Shown one piece after another: positions 1-12,548 of a stretch of DNA of 64,000 nt. The DNA is from Liolophura sinensis (taxonomy: Eukaryota > Mollusca > Polyplacophora > Chitonida > Chitonidae). The translations under genes were made by a program, and so were the position numbers. The notes under the pieces are model-generated. The model saw only the letters and a program-made list of their open reading frames with translations, made no database searches and was not told the DNA's origin. The number at the start of each line of letters is the position of its first letter. Within the stretch, counting starts at the first letter, position 1. The stretch spans positions 21,054,955 through 21,118,954 of the forward strand of contig NC_088305.1 in the NCBI RefSeq assembly GCF_032854445.1, written 5' to 3'.

Positions 1-60
1 GTATGTTAACAAGCTCATCAGAGGTATGGCTTTTATTTCTTAACATGCAGTTTAGGAAAT

Positions 61-104
61 GTGTGTGTGTGTGTGTGTGCACGCGTGCGTGCGTGCGTGC
101 GTCA
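61..104. repeat. (GT)n / (GTGC)n microsatellite
   Basis: GT dinucleotides pass into GTGC repeats before TCACATCATAC. Confidence 0.9.
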
Positions 105-322
105 CATCATACTTTTTCAGTCATATAACAAGGAGGAGTCATGACGTGTGTGTACATTAAACTGTGTCTTCGTCTGGCAGGGTCAGTCTGTGCTGCCAAA
201 GTGCTGCCGCCACTGAAGTATCGTGCCAGACACCAGGCATGGACACCTCACATAGTCACATTACTCTGAAACCGGGGCCAGCAAGTCCTGTTTCCAAACT
301 TTAACCTCTCAGTGCCTTGTTC
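105..322 (-). mobile_element. SINE family B-like, reverse
   Basis: TTTTTCAGTCATATAACAAG is the reversed 3' end; GTGCTGCCGCCACTGAAGTA matches 49930-50111 and is the reverse of the central box near 3390. Confidence 0.65.
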
Positions 323-744
323 TTGAGGAGTAAGAAAGGACTTTAAACTGCAGTATTCCCTCACAGGTGACAACTGTCAAAACACCTCGAGGGGGGAGAG
401 TCTGAATGAAGGGGCTAACTTGGCCATGTTCAGTTCATCATTGATGTCATTTTCAATTAATTTCATTTAATTGGCCAAAAAAGGGTTAATTCAAAAACAG
501 CCTTGAAAAATTTTCCGTCATAATTATATCCCACTAAACATTTCGTTTTTGGAGTTACTTTCCTGAAACCTTTAACAGAGTTATGTCCCTTTGTGCTGCG
601 ATACTGCTCAAGATTCTGTATCATAGAAATATCCCTGTGTTAACCCATCATTGTCATTGTCAGATTTTAATTTGACGTCCTACCATCACCTCATTCACCA
701 AACAAAACACAGTAGAAACAAGCTGTCAACACTGAAGTAAAGTC

Positions 745-942
745 GCTGTGGGATCAAGTTCAGCTCATGCTGGCTTCCTCTCCGGCCGTAAGTGGGAAGG
801 TCTGCCAGCAACCTGTGGATGGTCGTGGGTTTCCCCCCGGGGCTCTGCCCGGTTACTCCACCATAATGCTGGTCGCCATTTGTATAAGTGAAATATTCTT
901 CAGTACGGCATAAAACACCAATCAAATAAATAAATAAATAAA
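745..942 (+). mobile_element. SINE family A, 5'-truncated
   Basis: Body from the B-box region (ATCAAGTTCAGCTC) through CCACCATAATGCTGG to the 3' core and (AATA)n tail. Confidence 0.9.
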
Positions 943-1030
943 ACTGAAGTGAAAGTCAGGAAATTAGACTTTGTGATATGCTAATTCTGTAATAAGTTTT
1001 TGTTACCTCTCTCACTTCAACAACAATTTC

Positions 1031-1048
1031 ATATATATATATATATAT
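1031..1048. repeat. (TA)n microsatellite
   Basis: Uninterrupted AT dinucleotides. Confidence 0.9.
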
Positions 1049-1194
1049 GTTTGAAATCAAACCATGTAACAGCAGTAAATTAACTAACGAGATTACATGG
1101 TGAATTAACAGGTACAATAAAGCAACATCAGTTGGTTTATTATTCATTAAGGTAACTAGGCCCATCTTCCCAAAACTTTGTTAGTTTATTTTTC

Positions 1195-1765
1195 CTTACA
1201 TTTCATGTAAAACCACAGAACTTTCCAAATCAATTTCTCATTACTTTTCATCTAAACAACAAAACTTTCCAAATCAAGTTCTCATTACTTTTCATGTAAA
1301 CCACAAAACTTTCCAAATCAAGTTCTCAATTACTATTCACATGAACCACAAAACTTTCCAAATCAGTTTTTCATTACTTTTTCATGTAAACCACAAAACT
1401 TTCCAAATCAAGTTTTCATTACTTTTCACATAAACCATAAACTTTCCAAATCAAGTTCTCATTACTTTTTCAAGTAAACCACAAAACTTTCCAAATCAAG
1501 TTTTCATTACTTTTCACATAAACCCATAAACTTTCCAAATCAAGTTCTCATTACTTTTCACATAAACCACAAAACTTTCCAAATCAAGTTTTCATTACTT
1601 TTCACATAAACCCACAAAACTTTCCAAATCCAGTTCTTATTACTTTTCACATAAACCACAAAACTGTCCAAATCAAGTTTTCATTACTTTTCACATAAAC
1701 CACAAAACTGTCCAAATCAAGTTTTCATTACTTTTCACATAAACCACAAAACTTTGTGAATCTAT
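1195..1765. repeat. ~44-bp minisatellite, about 13 units
   Basis: CTTTCCAAATCA recurs every 43-45 bases; unit contains CATTACTTTTCACATAAACC. Confidence 0.93.
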
Positions 1766-1971
1766 TTCTCATTACATGTAAACCTGGTTGCCATATGGCT
1801 TTTTGTGTGTGCATGTAGTTCAGTAGTGTAAGGTAAGACTGACCCACTGATCCATGTGAATGGTGGTCATTTGCTGATTCTGTTGTTGTTTTCAGAGGTT
1901 TACTCATCTGTAATCCAGGTCAAAGGTTATCAGCAGAAGAAGGAATGCAGCATGGTTACTTCTCTGATCTC

Positions 1972-2605
1972 AACCCCGCCGTCAAGCAAGGCTAACATCT
2001 GACACACAGCCAAGTCGTCCAGGAAAGCTAACATCTGACACACAGCCAAGTCATCGAGCAGAGAGAACATCTGACACACAGCCAAGTCGTCAAGCAAGGT
2101 TAACATCTGACACACAGCCAAGTCGTCCAGGAAAGCTAACATCTGACACACAGCCAAGTCATCAAAGCAAGGCTAACATGTGACACATAGCCAAGCTGTC
2201 AAGCAAGACTAAACATCTCACACACAGCCAAGTCATCGAGCAGAGAGAACATCTGACACGCAGCCAAGTCGTCAAGCAGGGTTAACATCTGACACACAGC
2301 CAAGTCGTCCAGGAAAGCTAACATCTGACACACAGCCAAGTCGTCAAGCAAGGCTAACATGTGACACACAGCCAAGCTGTCAAGCAAGACTAAACATCTC
2401 ACACACAGTCAAGCAGGGCTAGCATCTCCCATACAACCACGTTGTCAAGCACGGCTAACATCTCACACACAGCCAAGCTGTCAAGCAGGGCTAACATCTA
2501 ACACACACTCAACCAGGGCACATCTAACACACAATCAAGCAGGGCTAACATCTGTGAAGCAGCCCTACAATCAAAATGGTCAAGCAGGGCTGGCATTTGA
2601 CACAC
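1972..2605. repeat. 36-bp minisatellite, about 15 units plus degenerate tail
   Basis: Unit contains AGCTAACATCTGACACACAG and CCAAGTCGTCCAGG. Period divisible by 3 gives spurious minus-strand frames. The right part from about 2400 has shortened units. Confidence 0.92.
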
Positions 2606-3187
2606 ATGACTTTCAATCACATATTTTTTCCATATCTATATCATCAACATCAAAAGTTTGAATTCATGGCCCAACAATTTGGCATGTTCAGCAGATGTGA
2701 ATGAATTTTTTCTACTAGTCCTACTAGCACAGAACCATATCATGTAAACTTAGGTTTTCATTCAAAATAACTGTTTTATGTCCTTCTGAAAGTTTTTTTT
2801 CTTTTTTTAACCTGTGTTCCATATACATGTCTGAGAGAGTGTAGCCATTGGAACAGCCAGAAAAGCTTTAGTGTGTGTGCATGGTTTTGTAGAAATTTTA
2901 TGTTTTATTGTGTCGTATCATATCGTTAACTTATACCTATCTAGAAATATGAAAAGGAATAATTAATATTAAAAGAAAAAAATTACATTGATGTAGATAA
3001 ATTTTTCCTTCCATAAATTTATTTTTCAACGTGTTTAGAGTACAACCCCTAAAATATGGAAGCATGCATCAGAGACAAATTAATGTTATATAGTATTACT
3101 TTTGGTGCAGAAAATTACGTTCTTACAGTAGGTATTGTCCTACCTTCGGTACACATTGTTGTGGGTTTTCTGCCTGGTTTCCTCCCA

Positions 3188-3515
3188 CAAATCGGCCCCG
3201 GTAGCACTGTTGGTAGAGCGGGTCGAGCCCTGGGTCGAGTCACACCTAAGACCTTAAAAGAGGAAGTTGAAACTTCCTCGCATGGGGTTCAGCAAGAAAG
3301 GGGATAGTGCAACGACTGGTTGACCCGTATCAGTATAATGGCTGGGGTGGTGCGGCTTACTTGCCTTTGGTAAGGCGTCTCATTAAAGCAGCACTAGATA
3401 AAAGAGCAGTGGAAATCCGTCCTGCAACAAGGAGGCACATTACCTGCACTCCAAGGATCCCTTTGTCGTCATATCACTGAAAAATTGTTAAGTGAGCACG
3501 CACTCACGTCACTGG
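3188..3515 (+). mobile_element. tRNA-derived SINE, family B
   Basis: Head GCACTGTTGGTAGAGCGG (A box) and GGGTCGAGTC, body with GACCCGTATCAGTATAATGG and AAAGCAGCACTAGATAAAAG, then CGTCATATCACTGAAAAATT as the 3' end. A second copy is at 11346-11618. Confidence 0.82.
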
Positions 3516-4149
3516 TAGAAGTATTCTTGAACGAAGTAAGAAACATTAATCATATAAAGATTGTGAATAAGTCTTGCAGCTTCCTAACAAACCTCAATAT
3601 ACCTATCAGAGATAGTAGAAAGTAGAATTCTCAAAATCAGAAAATCAAAATGCCTATTTTAGTCATGGGCGAAATTTTAGGTCATTTACTTTTGAAACTC
3701 TGAGCCTTAATTAGGTAATGTTTGCAAAAATAGTAACCTTGACCTCGGGGTTTTTTTTATTCTCACCTTTTCTGGACCCATGAAACCTTTCCAAGAGGAA
3801 TGCTCCATTCTCTGTGAAAGAGTCGCGGTCATAGTTAAACAGGGTGAAATTTGTTCATTGTTCATTCCTCTGTTTTTATTTTCTTGTTGTCTTTTTTGCA
3901 CTTCTGGTGTCATTTTTACCTTTGCTTATTCCACACATCAGTTGTTCTTTGTAAATCTCTTTAATCTCTCGTGATTTAAATCTGCTGCATGTATATGTAT
4001 ACTGTGTCCACTTTGGCACAACACCTCATCTCCCTACCCACCCCACTCCTCCCCACCCCACCCCACCCCACAACACCCCACTCCACTCCATCATGTGTTC
4101 TGTATTTTGTATTAGGCACATGTATGTATGTATGTGTGATCATGCCAGA

Positions 4150-4313
4150 ACACGTCAGCTTCCTCTTCAGTCATACAAGAGAAGGTCTATCAGCAACCTG
4201 CGGATGGTTGTGGGTTTTCACTGTTCTCTGGCGAGTTTCCTCACACCATAATGCTGCCCACTGTTGTATAAGTGAAATATTCTTGCGTACAGCGTAAATC
4301 ACCAATCAAATAA
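4150..4313 (+). mobile_element. SINE family A, 5'-truncated and diverged
   Basis: Body from CAGCTTCCTCTTC through CAACCTGCGGATGGTTGTGG to the 3' core (GCGTACAGCGTAAATCACC). Confidence 0.85.
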
Positions 4314-5200
4314 GTGTATTCATACAAATTGTAAATAGATCGTGCTTGATTTATGCCATGCTGTCCGTGTACATTGTTTCATTCCAGCTTGTATATATAG
4401 GGATCAAAACGACACAAACATTCCCCTATGTTATTATTTGAGAGTTAGAAGCCCTCTACCTTAAGTTTGACAGATTTCAGTGAGCAGTGATCTCAGCCAT
4501 TTGACTGCAAAGTGCAAACTGATAACATGATGGACTGTTGAACAGGTATATTAAAAGGGACCCACACACTGATTAATGATAGTTTGTGAGTCACTTTCGA
4601 TATGCATAGGTTCGAGCACCCCGGTTCCAGGCAAGGAGCAGGTGATAAATAACCTGGAGCTAAATGGGAGGAGAAAGGCTGATTTTGGCCGATTTCTAAA
4701 GGACCCCGAAGGCTAAACTTTTCCAGAAGGAATTTCTTACCTAAAAGCTATATTTTCCATTTTGTAGCTAAAATAGTTTTCAGTGCCTATCTCACGTGGG
4801 TTAAATTCCCTATGCGTTCACCTCCAACACTTTATTCACGTGACCAAAGATTGTTCTGATGATTTGCTCAGAGCGGCAGTGACATGACTGCAAAACTATG
4901 TCAGCTGAACTTCCAGAACTCTCGTACATTCACAGATTGTGTGAAAAATTTATTGACCGAAACTTTTTGCAAACTTTTTGCAAACTTTGTTTTTATGTGG
5001 ATCCCTGGCACTAAGCCTGTCAAATAGCAGATAGATACATTAGTTGGATGATCTTAAAATCAATCCCGACAATAAAACCGGTAGAATTTTGATAATCAAA
5101 CATCAGTAACGGTACTTACTTTGATACAGTGACCATGACCTCACAGCAGGAAATTCACAGCAAATGGTTGCTGTGGGCTGTGTTCACAACCCAGAACAAC
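4314..5200. other. No feature recognised
   Basis: Unique-looking AT-rich sequence with no credible exon, tandem repeat or SINE. Confidence 0.4.
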
Positions 5201-5204
5201 TGCC

Positions 5205-5285
5205 TAATTATAACACCGACCGCAGTCATGTAAGATAAATATTCTTGAGTATGGCGTAAAAGTCCAATCACAGAAATAAATAAGC
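5205..5285 (+). mobile_element. SINE family A, 3' fragment
   Basis: AATATTCTTGAGTATGGCGT and an AAATAAATAAG tail. Confidence 0.7.
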
Positions 5286-5592
5286 ATAGAGCCCAGTTGT
5301 TTGATGGATGGGTAAAATCAAAGAAAATACTGAAATGAACAGTATATCAGATGAAAGACCATTAAATACTGTCTATAAAAACAGCTCGATTTACTATTTT
5401 TTCCAGAATTTTCCCAGTGAAGTAGAATTGTTTTAAACACCAGAATCTTAGGTTGTCTGTAGTTACCCTGATGGTATCACTGACGTCACAGCCATATGTT
5501 TTCCCTGAAGTAGTTTGTTTCAAGGTGCATTCGGTAAGTGCATTCATAGATCTACATGTATGCATGTATCAATTAAAACGATGAAACAAAGC

Positions 5593-5850
5593 GATTTATT
5601 TATTTATTTATTTGATTGGTGTTTTACGCCGTACTCAAGAATATTTCACATATAGGATGGCGGCCAGCATTATAGTGGAAAGAAACTGGGTGGAGCCCGG
5701 AGGGAACCCATTTGCTGGCAGACCTTCCCACTTACTGCCTGAGAGGAAGCCAGCATGAGCTGGACTTGAACTCACAGCGATCGCATTGGTGAGAGGCTCA
5801 AGGGTCATTACACTGTGCTAGTGTGCTAACCAACTGAGTAACGGAGGCCC
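5593..5850 (-). mobile_element. Full-length SINE family A with target-site duplication
   Basis: Contains tail, 3' core, body and tRNA-like head in reverse. TGAAACAAAGC at 5582-5592 matches TGAAACCAAGC at 5852-5862. Confidence 0.92.
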
Positions 5851-6205
5851 TTGAAACCAAGCCATGTATGTGCGCTAAGTGGCAAAAGCCTGAAGTGACG
5901 TCACTGGTTCCAATATGGTCAGATAAGATATCCATAGAATCTAAAGTGCCAAATGCATTTTTCTGGGTTGAAAAAATTCTAAAAAAAAAAAATCCAACTA
6001 ATTTTGTGAGCAGTTTTTAATGGGTTCTCATCTGACATACATTATGCTAGTGTTTTCTTTGCCTTTAACTTTGGGTTTACTGTAACATAGGGTTGCATAT
6101 GTGCTACTGAATCTGGGTGTTTAAGAGGGTTAACTGTAACCCAAAGTTAATATTAACACTGCTTTGAACAATGTTAAACTAACCCAGGGTAAAATATATT
6201 ACCTA

Positions 6206-6427
6206 CTTTTACCTGTCATATGATGGGCTCTATGACCTACTTTAGCATGGCCCATCATGGGATTGTATGACCTACTGTTGCCTGTTCTATCATGGGATTG
6301 TAGAGCCTGTGTTTTTGCTTGACCTATGATGGGTTTTTGTGACCTATTTCAGACTGGCCTATCATGGGATTATAACACTTACTTGTACTTGTGCTTGTCA
6401 TTTAGTGGAGTTTTATGACCTACTTTT
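6206..6427. repeat. Degenerate ~45-bp tandem repeat, about 5 units
   Basis: Repeated TATGACCTACTTT... and CCATCATGGGATTGTATGAC-type segments. Confidence 0.75.
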
Positions 6428-6846
6428 GGCAACCATCTGAGAGCGATGATGCTATCCCAACCCATCCAGCTACTGTATGGTAAACACATTTTTGGTCTCC
6501 TAAATGATAACAATTACCTTGTATAATCACTAAGACTCTCTATTTATCAAACTTACAGAGCTAGAGTCACCCAAACACGGTCGGGTTGTTAACTTATTTT
6601 CTACATGTTTGCTGTTGTTTAGGTTTTATGTACCGTACAGGTGATTTTGTTTTGATGTCTGTAGATACAATTTTTGTAAATAAAATGTTGTTCATATTAA
6701 TACTGTAACAGAACTTTGTGTATGCTTTCATGTCATGCCCTTCGAGGAGCGAGCCTTGATTTAGTGGTTAAAGGCGCCTGTCTTAGAGTCGCCAGAACAC
6801 ACACGAGTGGCCAGCACGCACATGGTGGGGATTAAACCGGGCTCGT

Positions 6847-7042
6847 TTGTTCGAAACTGTAGTAAAACTTAATACATGATTTAACTTTAAGCTAAGTCTT
6901 CGGTTTAGTACTTTGCCCCCAAAATTAATTGTGTAACAGTACACATGAACAAAATCTGGTGCTGATCCATTGGGTTTCTGTACAAATGAATTGGTTCCTC
7001 AGTTTTGTTAAAATCGTAAATATGCGATATGACTTAATACAC
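6847..7042 (+). repeat. Dispersed repeat I, copy 1
   Basis: Matches 32882-33078: shared AACTTTAAGC, TTTGCCCCCAAAAT, GGTTTCTGTACA-like and GATATGACTTAATAC. A tRNA-like GATTTAGTGGTTAAAGGCGC lies just left at 6762 and may be its head. Confidence 0.7.
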
Positions 7043-7097
7043 GTATTAGCTAACACACTTCTTGACAACCAGGCACTGGTCCTTGACTGACCTTACA

Positions 7098-7145
7098 TGG
7101 CTCCACTTTTGCTAAAATTCTGGTATTTTTGTCAAAGTGGAGCCA
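7098..7145. other. Hairpin-forming inverted repeat
   Basis: TGGCTCCACTTTTG pairs with CAAAGTGGAGCCA across about 21 bases. It could be a foldback remnant or small-RNA hairpin. Confidence 0.55.
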
Positions 7146-7227
7146 CGTTGAGATAGCTTTTGACAATAAATTTCTAGATTTCCCCACTTTTTCTGTCTGT
7201 AGTGACTTGGTGACAAAAACCACATAC

Positions 7228-7312
7228 TGGACTCGATTATTCCGATATTATTCCCGCCGTCGTATAAGAGAAATATTCTTGAATAAAACACCCATAGAAT
7301 AAATAAATATTT
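7228..7312 (+). mobile_element. SINE family A, 3' fragment
   Basis: CCGCCGTCGTATAAGAGAAA followed by TTCTTGAATAAAACACC and an AATA tail. Confidence 0.7.
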
Positions 7313-7394
7313 TCCTGCTATAAATGATACTCATCTTTCGGCTGTCGTCTCGTGAATCTGAAGTTAAAATGTTGAATTACGCTATAAGATTTCT

Positions 7395-7710
7395 ATATTG
7401 ACACACGAGGCATAGGTTCAGTCCTGGTTTGCCACAGGGGATTTGTCTAATTTGCCCGCTCTCACTGTTTGTGGGGACCTTTTGTGAGAATAAGCCGTGG
7501 GCGGTTGGCCGTCTGCGCAATCCAACTTTCGCTGAGGACAGTTGTCCTTCACCAGTATGGTGCGCATGTCTGTACGTCACACGTGGGGAAAGTTCGTCAG
7601 TAAGTCGGGCACTCCAGTTTCCACCACCCATAAAATTGACCGGGTCATTGTAGAGGTAAAAACTTCTTAAAGTAGGGCGTTAAAAAAAATCAAATCAATT
7701 AATTTATTAC
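7395..7710 (+). mobile_element. SINE-like element, family C
   Basis: B-box-like AGGTTCAGTCCTGG near the left, a body with GGACAGTTGTCCTTCACC, and an end AACTTCTTAAAGTAGGGCGT that resembles the 3' core of family A. Confidence 0.55.
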
Positions 7711-8094
7711 ATCCATGTGGGTGGAAAATGTTCACGTGTCTCCTCTGTTGTCATGGCTGTGTTTGTCATCGACCCGTCACATTCTATCTGCATGCTGTTA
7801 TCAGGCAATCTATTATGTAACTTTGTTCGATATATACATTTTCTTTAAACTGGTATGTTCCATATAACTTTAATAGCGTTAAATCCAAATTTTTGGGAGC
7901 GATGGAGTAGGGAAACATAATGTTAGATTTAAAATTCACGGGGATGGCGTTAAACAACAATCAAATAAATTATTTGGTTATAGCAGTTCAATTCTGGCTC
8001 TGGGGCGTCAATGAAAATATTGCTTTTAAGGGAACAATTTTACACTGATACATGTAAATAAACGGCCATCAAAGTAATGGGAAACTTGAAAAAC

Positions 8095-8400
8095 ACTCGC
8101 ATTATGGAAAGGACTCTTGCGTTTTGAACACACAAAAAACACTTGCGTTGAAATCTAACACAACATGTAAAATAGGCTTGTGTTGTTTCATTCAACACAG
8201 AAATGTGTTACCCCAACACGAACATGTGTTAAAAAAACGTGAAGTACACATGTTTGTGTTACAAAATAATAAAATACAAACACAGACCTTGTGTTAATTC
8301 AACACAAGATAGAGTTGTTCAAATCTATGACAATGGGTTTTGTTGGCAAGAACATGAGTTTTGGTTCATTCAAAACAGTGTGATTTGTGTGTAGCCTTGC
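8095..8400. repeat. AACACA/TGTGTT-rich inverted-repeat region
   Basis: Many short inverted copies, for example GCTTGTGTTG with CAACACAAG. May be a degraded MITE, but no terminal repeats could be defined. Confidence 0.4.
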
Positions 8401-8412
8401 GTTTAAATCGGT

Positions 8413-8490
8413 TTTTCCCCACCATAAAAAATACCGGCCGCCTTCGTATAAATGAAGTATTCTGTTTTTACTGCACGAACACCAATCAAA
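8413..8490 (+). mobile_element. SINE family A, 3' fragment
   Basis: CCCCACCATAAAAAATACCG, GCCTTCGTATAAATGAAG and CACCAATCAAAG preserve the order of the SINE end. Confidence 0.65.
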
Positions 8491-8715
8491 GTTACATGGT
8501 ATTCAACAATCAGGCTACAAAGTATGTTTTACCTACTGCTAACGTAAGGAAATGTCACCCACGAAAGCGCGCACTCTGAGACATCATTGATAGTCTGTTT
8601 AAGTGATATTGTAAGTTAATGTTGTGGCCCTGGAATCACGAAGCGATCTTAGACTTAAGTAAAAAATTTTCTAATCGCTTGAAAATTGTTATTTTCGTGC
8701 GTAACAAGGTCAACA

Positions 8716-8785
8716 GTTTACTTGAATACGCCAATTTACTTGAATACGCCAATATACTTGAATACGCCAATTTACTTGGCAAACA
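8716..8785. repeat. 19-bp tandem repeat, 3-4 units
   Basis: ACTTGAATACGCCAATTT is repeated in a head-to-tail row. Confidence 0.85.
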
Positions 8786-9142
8786 CCAAATTATTTAACA
8801 CTTCAAAAGAACTTTTTCTAAACCGTAATAAAAATGTTTCAGCCTAAACGAAAATTTTGACCGTCATAAAATGTTTACATGCATAGCCAAGAAAAGTTTT
8901 TACTATGGCAAATATATTACCAAAGTGACATCTTTTTGTTGAAACTTCGGTGCTTTTTTTTTGCTATAACGTGTGGGCAGCATCTGTAATTTGTGACTAA
9001 GTGAAATTCACCTTTGCTTAAATAAGGAAATCTTAATTTTCTGTGGGGTTTGCAGCCTAAGTAATATGTATTGGGTTTTTTTTTCTCTTTTTGTTACATA
9101 GCACCGTGATGAAGAACCATTTGATAGCATGCTTGCATAGTG

Positions 9143-9258
9143 TTTTACGCCATACTCAAGAATATTTCACTTATACGACGGCGGCCAGCATTATGGCAGG
9201 AGGAAACCCGGCCCAGTCCGGAAAAAACCCACGACCATCCGCAGTCTGCTAGCAGACA
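9143..9258 (-). mobile_element. SINE family A, truncated reverse copy
   Basis: GTGTTTTACGCCATACTCAA through CCCACGACCATCCGCAG; no tRNA-like head. Confidence 0.85.
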
Positions 9259-9259
9259 T

Positions 9260-10805
9260 AAAAACAACGTTGTGTAGATTATTAGGAAAAACTGATTATA
9301 ATGTTGATCATATACGTTTTCTAACTGTGTATAGTCTCAGTGTGCATAGTTATTCTCTGGAAGTATTTTGTTTCAATAGTGTGGGCTGTGTTCTGGTTAT
9401 GAGGAGGAACAAAACTGTAAAGAATGTTTTGTGTGAATGTATTTTAGGCTAGGCCAATAGACTTTACATGTATTTGAGGCTAGGCCTATAAACTTAACAT
9501 GTATGTTTTGTATTGATGTCTACGTTTTATGTCGGCCTACAAACATCCCTTGTTCGAGAAAGAACCCCCACGAAGTCTAAACAAGTCGTAAATTCGTGTA
9601 ATGATAACTTCACATGGTGCCCTAGCTTTTCCGTCCATTTGGACCCGTATTGACTTAATTTACAGTGTAATTGAGTTAACCTAGTATTGTTGGGGCGGTC
9701 TTAATGAATGTAAGCAGGATAATGTACGAGTCTGCGGTCTATGTCACGTCCGGGCCTGGTTGACAGTCAGCAGTCCTGTCCATGAAGACACAAATCGTTC
9801 ACGGTGAGAGCTAAATACAGCGCTTTGTACTTCGAGAGCGTGTCGGGCGCACGGCTTCCGATGGCGATCGTTTTGTCAACAGCAGCAAAAACGCTTCGTG
9901 AAAAGATGCTGAGGCATGCCCCCAACTCCCACGACAGGTCTATTGCCTTTTATTTTAAGACGCGCTGCATGCAGGGACTCTGGTTACCTATGTTGTATTA
10001 TAACACCCAAACGGAACAAATGAATTGCCATTGATTTCTAGGCCTGTACATATGGACAACATGCATCGACCGGTGGGCTTTGTTTAAAGGAGAAGAAAAC
10101 TTAAATATCAAACAAATACCATTGAAAAGAGTATGCATTTCCTCGCAGGTGCATACCATAAAAAACATTCTAACACGTACCTCAAGTTGATAAATTATGA
10201 ATAAAGTCAGCGCCAAAATCCTCTGTGGGCGACTCCATTTTACCTAAGAACTAGTCCTAAAGTCTTCTGTGTTAGGAGGAGAATTGTCGTCGGAAACCGC
10301 CGAAGTGCAGTTCGTACATTTCCGGTAGAACTCTTTTTCTCAGAAGGTAGAGAACAGTACAGTTTTCGTTTTCCGCTTGACGATCGGGAAACCGGAATGT
10401 TGGACATAGGTTCCGAGTTTACACGAACAAGCCAGCAGTTTTAACGACTCTCATTGGCTCTGAGACAACACACCCCCAGCATAAATTACAGGGTGTTAAA
10501 GATGGAGGACGCAATGACTCAGCAATTTATGCCAGCTTTGCCGTTTTCAGGCTTTACGTGTGTGGCGAGGAAAAATCGAAAAATTATGCAACAGACACCC
10601 CAGATAGAAAAAAATGTGCTCTTTTCAGCTTATTGTGTCATTTTTTTAAAGTTTTCTTCTCCTTTAATTCTTAATTTGAATCTGATTTAGATATTAACGT
10701 ATTGCGTCTGCTTATGCTTGTAAGGTACCGGGGATTATGATACTGTTTTGTACTGTAGTATTGACAAATTATGGTAATATAATGACAATGCCTTGTCTCG
10801 ACCAC
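9260..10805. other. Mostly unassigned sequence
   Basis: Holds only a two-copy ~45-bp tandem (GGCTAGGCCAATAGACTT type) at 9445-9510. Open frames of 60-78 codons show no recognisable domain. Confidence 0.4.
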
Positions 10806-10809
10806 TTAA

Positions 10810-10990
10810 AACATTCTCCCTCGCAGCCCGAAGTGACCAATGATATGTCACTGGTTCGAATCCAACCCTAGCTGCTTGTGCACGCTCCGCATTTCTGTTG
10901 GTGTATCAGGAACTTTACGTGGTGTACTCCATTACTGCGCGTAAGCTACTCGGGCCCATTGAATCTAATCACCGTCCTGTAAGTGACTTC
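10810..10990 (+). mobile_element. Possible tRNA-derived SINE fragment
   Basis: A B-box-like GGTTCGAATCCAACCC occurs at about 10854 with no convincing A box. Assignment is weak. Confidence 0.3.
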
Positions 10991-11289
10991 ATGGCTACCC
11001 TGTTAAATATATATACATGTCAGATCAAGCAAAGAATTAAATGAAATGAGGTGAATTAATGACTAAGCTGTTAAACACCTACCAGATGCACGAAATAAAA
11101 AAAAAGAAATGTTATTTATTTATTTATTTATTTTTACGCGATGCACGCAGATTCACTTAATATACAATGAAGACCAGCTGTATGGTAGGATTAAGATAAA
11201 AATGTTAAGCTGAAAATATGGTTTTGTTACACTGTGTCGCTCTGTATATCTATATTCAACCATATATATACTTTTTGATTCAACAGAGT

Positions 11290-11345
11290 CATAGTTTACT
11301 TATTTATTTATTTATTTGATTGGTGTTTTACGTCGTATTTATACG
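11290..11345 (-). mobile_element. SINE family A, 3' end fragment, reverse
   Basis: (ATTT)n followed by GATTGGTGTTTTACGTCGTA; directly joined to the family B SINE at 11346. Confidence 0.75.
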
Positions 11346-11618
11346 ATGGACCAGCCCCGAAAGCACAGTTGGTAGAGCGTCCGTTTCGGGAGCGGTAGAG
11401 CCAGGGTCAATCCTGGGTCGAGTCACACATAAGACCTTAAAAGAGGAAGCCGTAACTTCCTCGATGGCGTTCAGCATGTTTAGATGACTGATACGGTTGA
11501 CCCGTATCAGTATAATGGCTGGGGCGGAGCGGCTTACTTGCGTTCGTTAAGGCGTCTCATTGAAGCAGCACTGGATAAAAGAGCGGTGAAAATCCGTCCT
11601 GCAACAAGGGAGCACATG
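11346..11618 (+). mobile_element. tRNA-derived SINE, family B
   Basis: Matches 3188-3450 closely: AGCACAGTTGGTAGAGCG, GGGTCAATCCTGGG, GACCCGTATCAGTATAATGG, GCAACAAGGGAGCACAT. The CGTCATATGACTG end is missing. Confidence 0.85.
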
Positions 11619-11995
11619 TATATCTCATGTTTTTGTATATAACGGTAAGAGGTTACAGATATCTGTTACGTATCTTAAAAGGTGAGGTATGTGCCAAGGT
11701 GTATCGGTGTGACACCGAAAAGAATAATAAATAAGATTCATAAATACAAGAAATGTTTCCCAAAGCTCTGTCTATCTGTATGAGATGATATCAGAATGTA
11801 CACCAACATTGTATATATAACTGAATAGCGCCTAATAAGGTTAATGGATAATTGCTCTTTATATCAACATTACAACATGATATTGGAGAAATCAGAGAGG
11901 CATCGATCTCTTTGTGATATGCTGGCTCGACTGCCGGCCAGTTTGATGTGCTGACTCACTGGAATGTCACGCAAGACACTCCAGACATTGAGCTC

Positions 11996-12078
11996 ACTCT
12001 CAAAAAATTGTTCTGTTAAATTTCACAGAAAGTCTGAGTATTGCTAAAATGTATTCTGTTATTGAAGCAGATCATTTG
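11996..12078. mobile_element. MITE family 1, left part only
   Basis: CACTCTCAAAAAATTGTTCT through AATGTATTCTGTTATTG; the right end is missing. Confidence 0.65.
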
Positions 12079-12494
12079 TTAAAGGAAAAGACCTGTTGAA
12101 GAAGGTATCACTATGTAGACTACTTAAAACTCTGGAAGTTTATCCAACTCTAATCATGACACTGAATGTTGGAAGAACTTTTTTTACCCATGAGTGAAAG
12201 AAATAATGTTCCTAAAATTTCCTTCCTTCTGGTGAACATCAGGAAAAAAAAGTAATGTGACGTCAGAGTTCCTATATACAGCCAGTATGGCTCGTAAATC
12301 CCACCGTATTTCCCACCTTTCAACACTCTCAAAAAAAATCTGAAAAAATAAATGAAAGTAGTTTTATGCTTAGTTTTCAGTTGCCTTTATTTTATGTGAG
12401 CGCAGTGGTAGTATTTTGCATGATATCGTTCTGAAGGTTATAATAGATCTGTATTCAAGTGTGACGATGTGAGTACTCTGCTGAACTGTGTAAT

Positions 12495-12548
12495 TTATTG
12501 ATTTATTGGTTTATTTGATTGGTGTTTTATGCCGTACTCAAGAATAAT
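12495..12548 (-). mobile_element. SINE family A, 3' end fragment, reverse
   Basis: TTGATTGGTGTTTTATGCCG followed by TACTCAAGAAT, then unrelated sequence. Confidence 0.75.
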
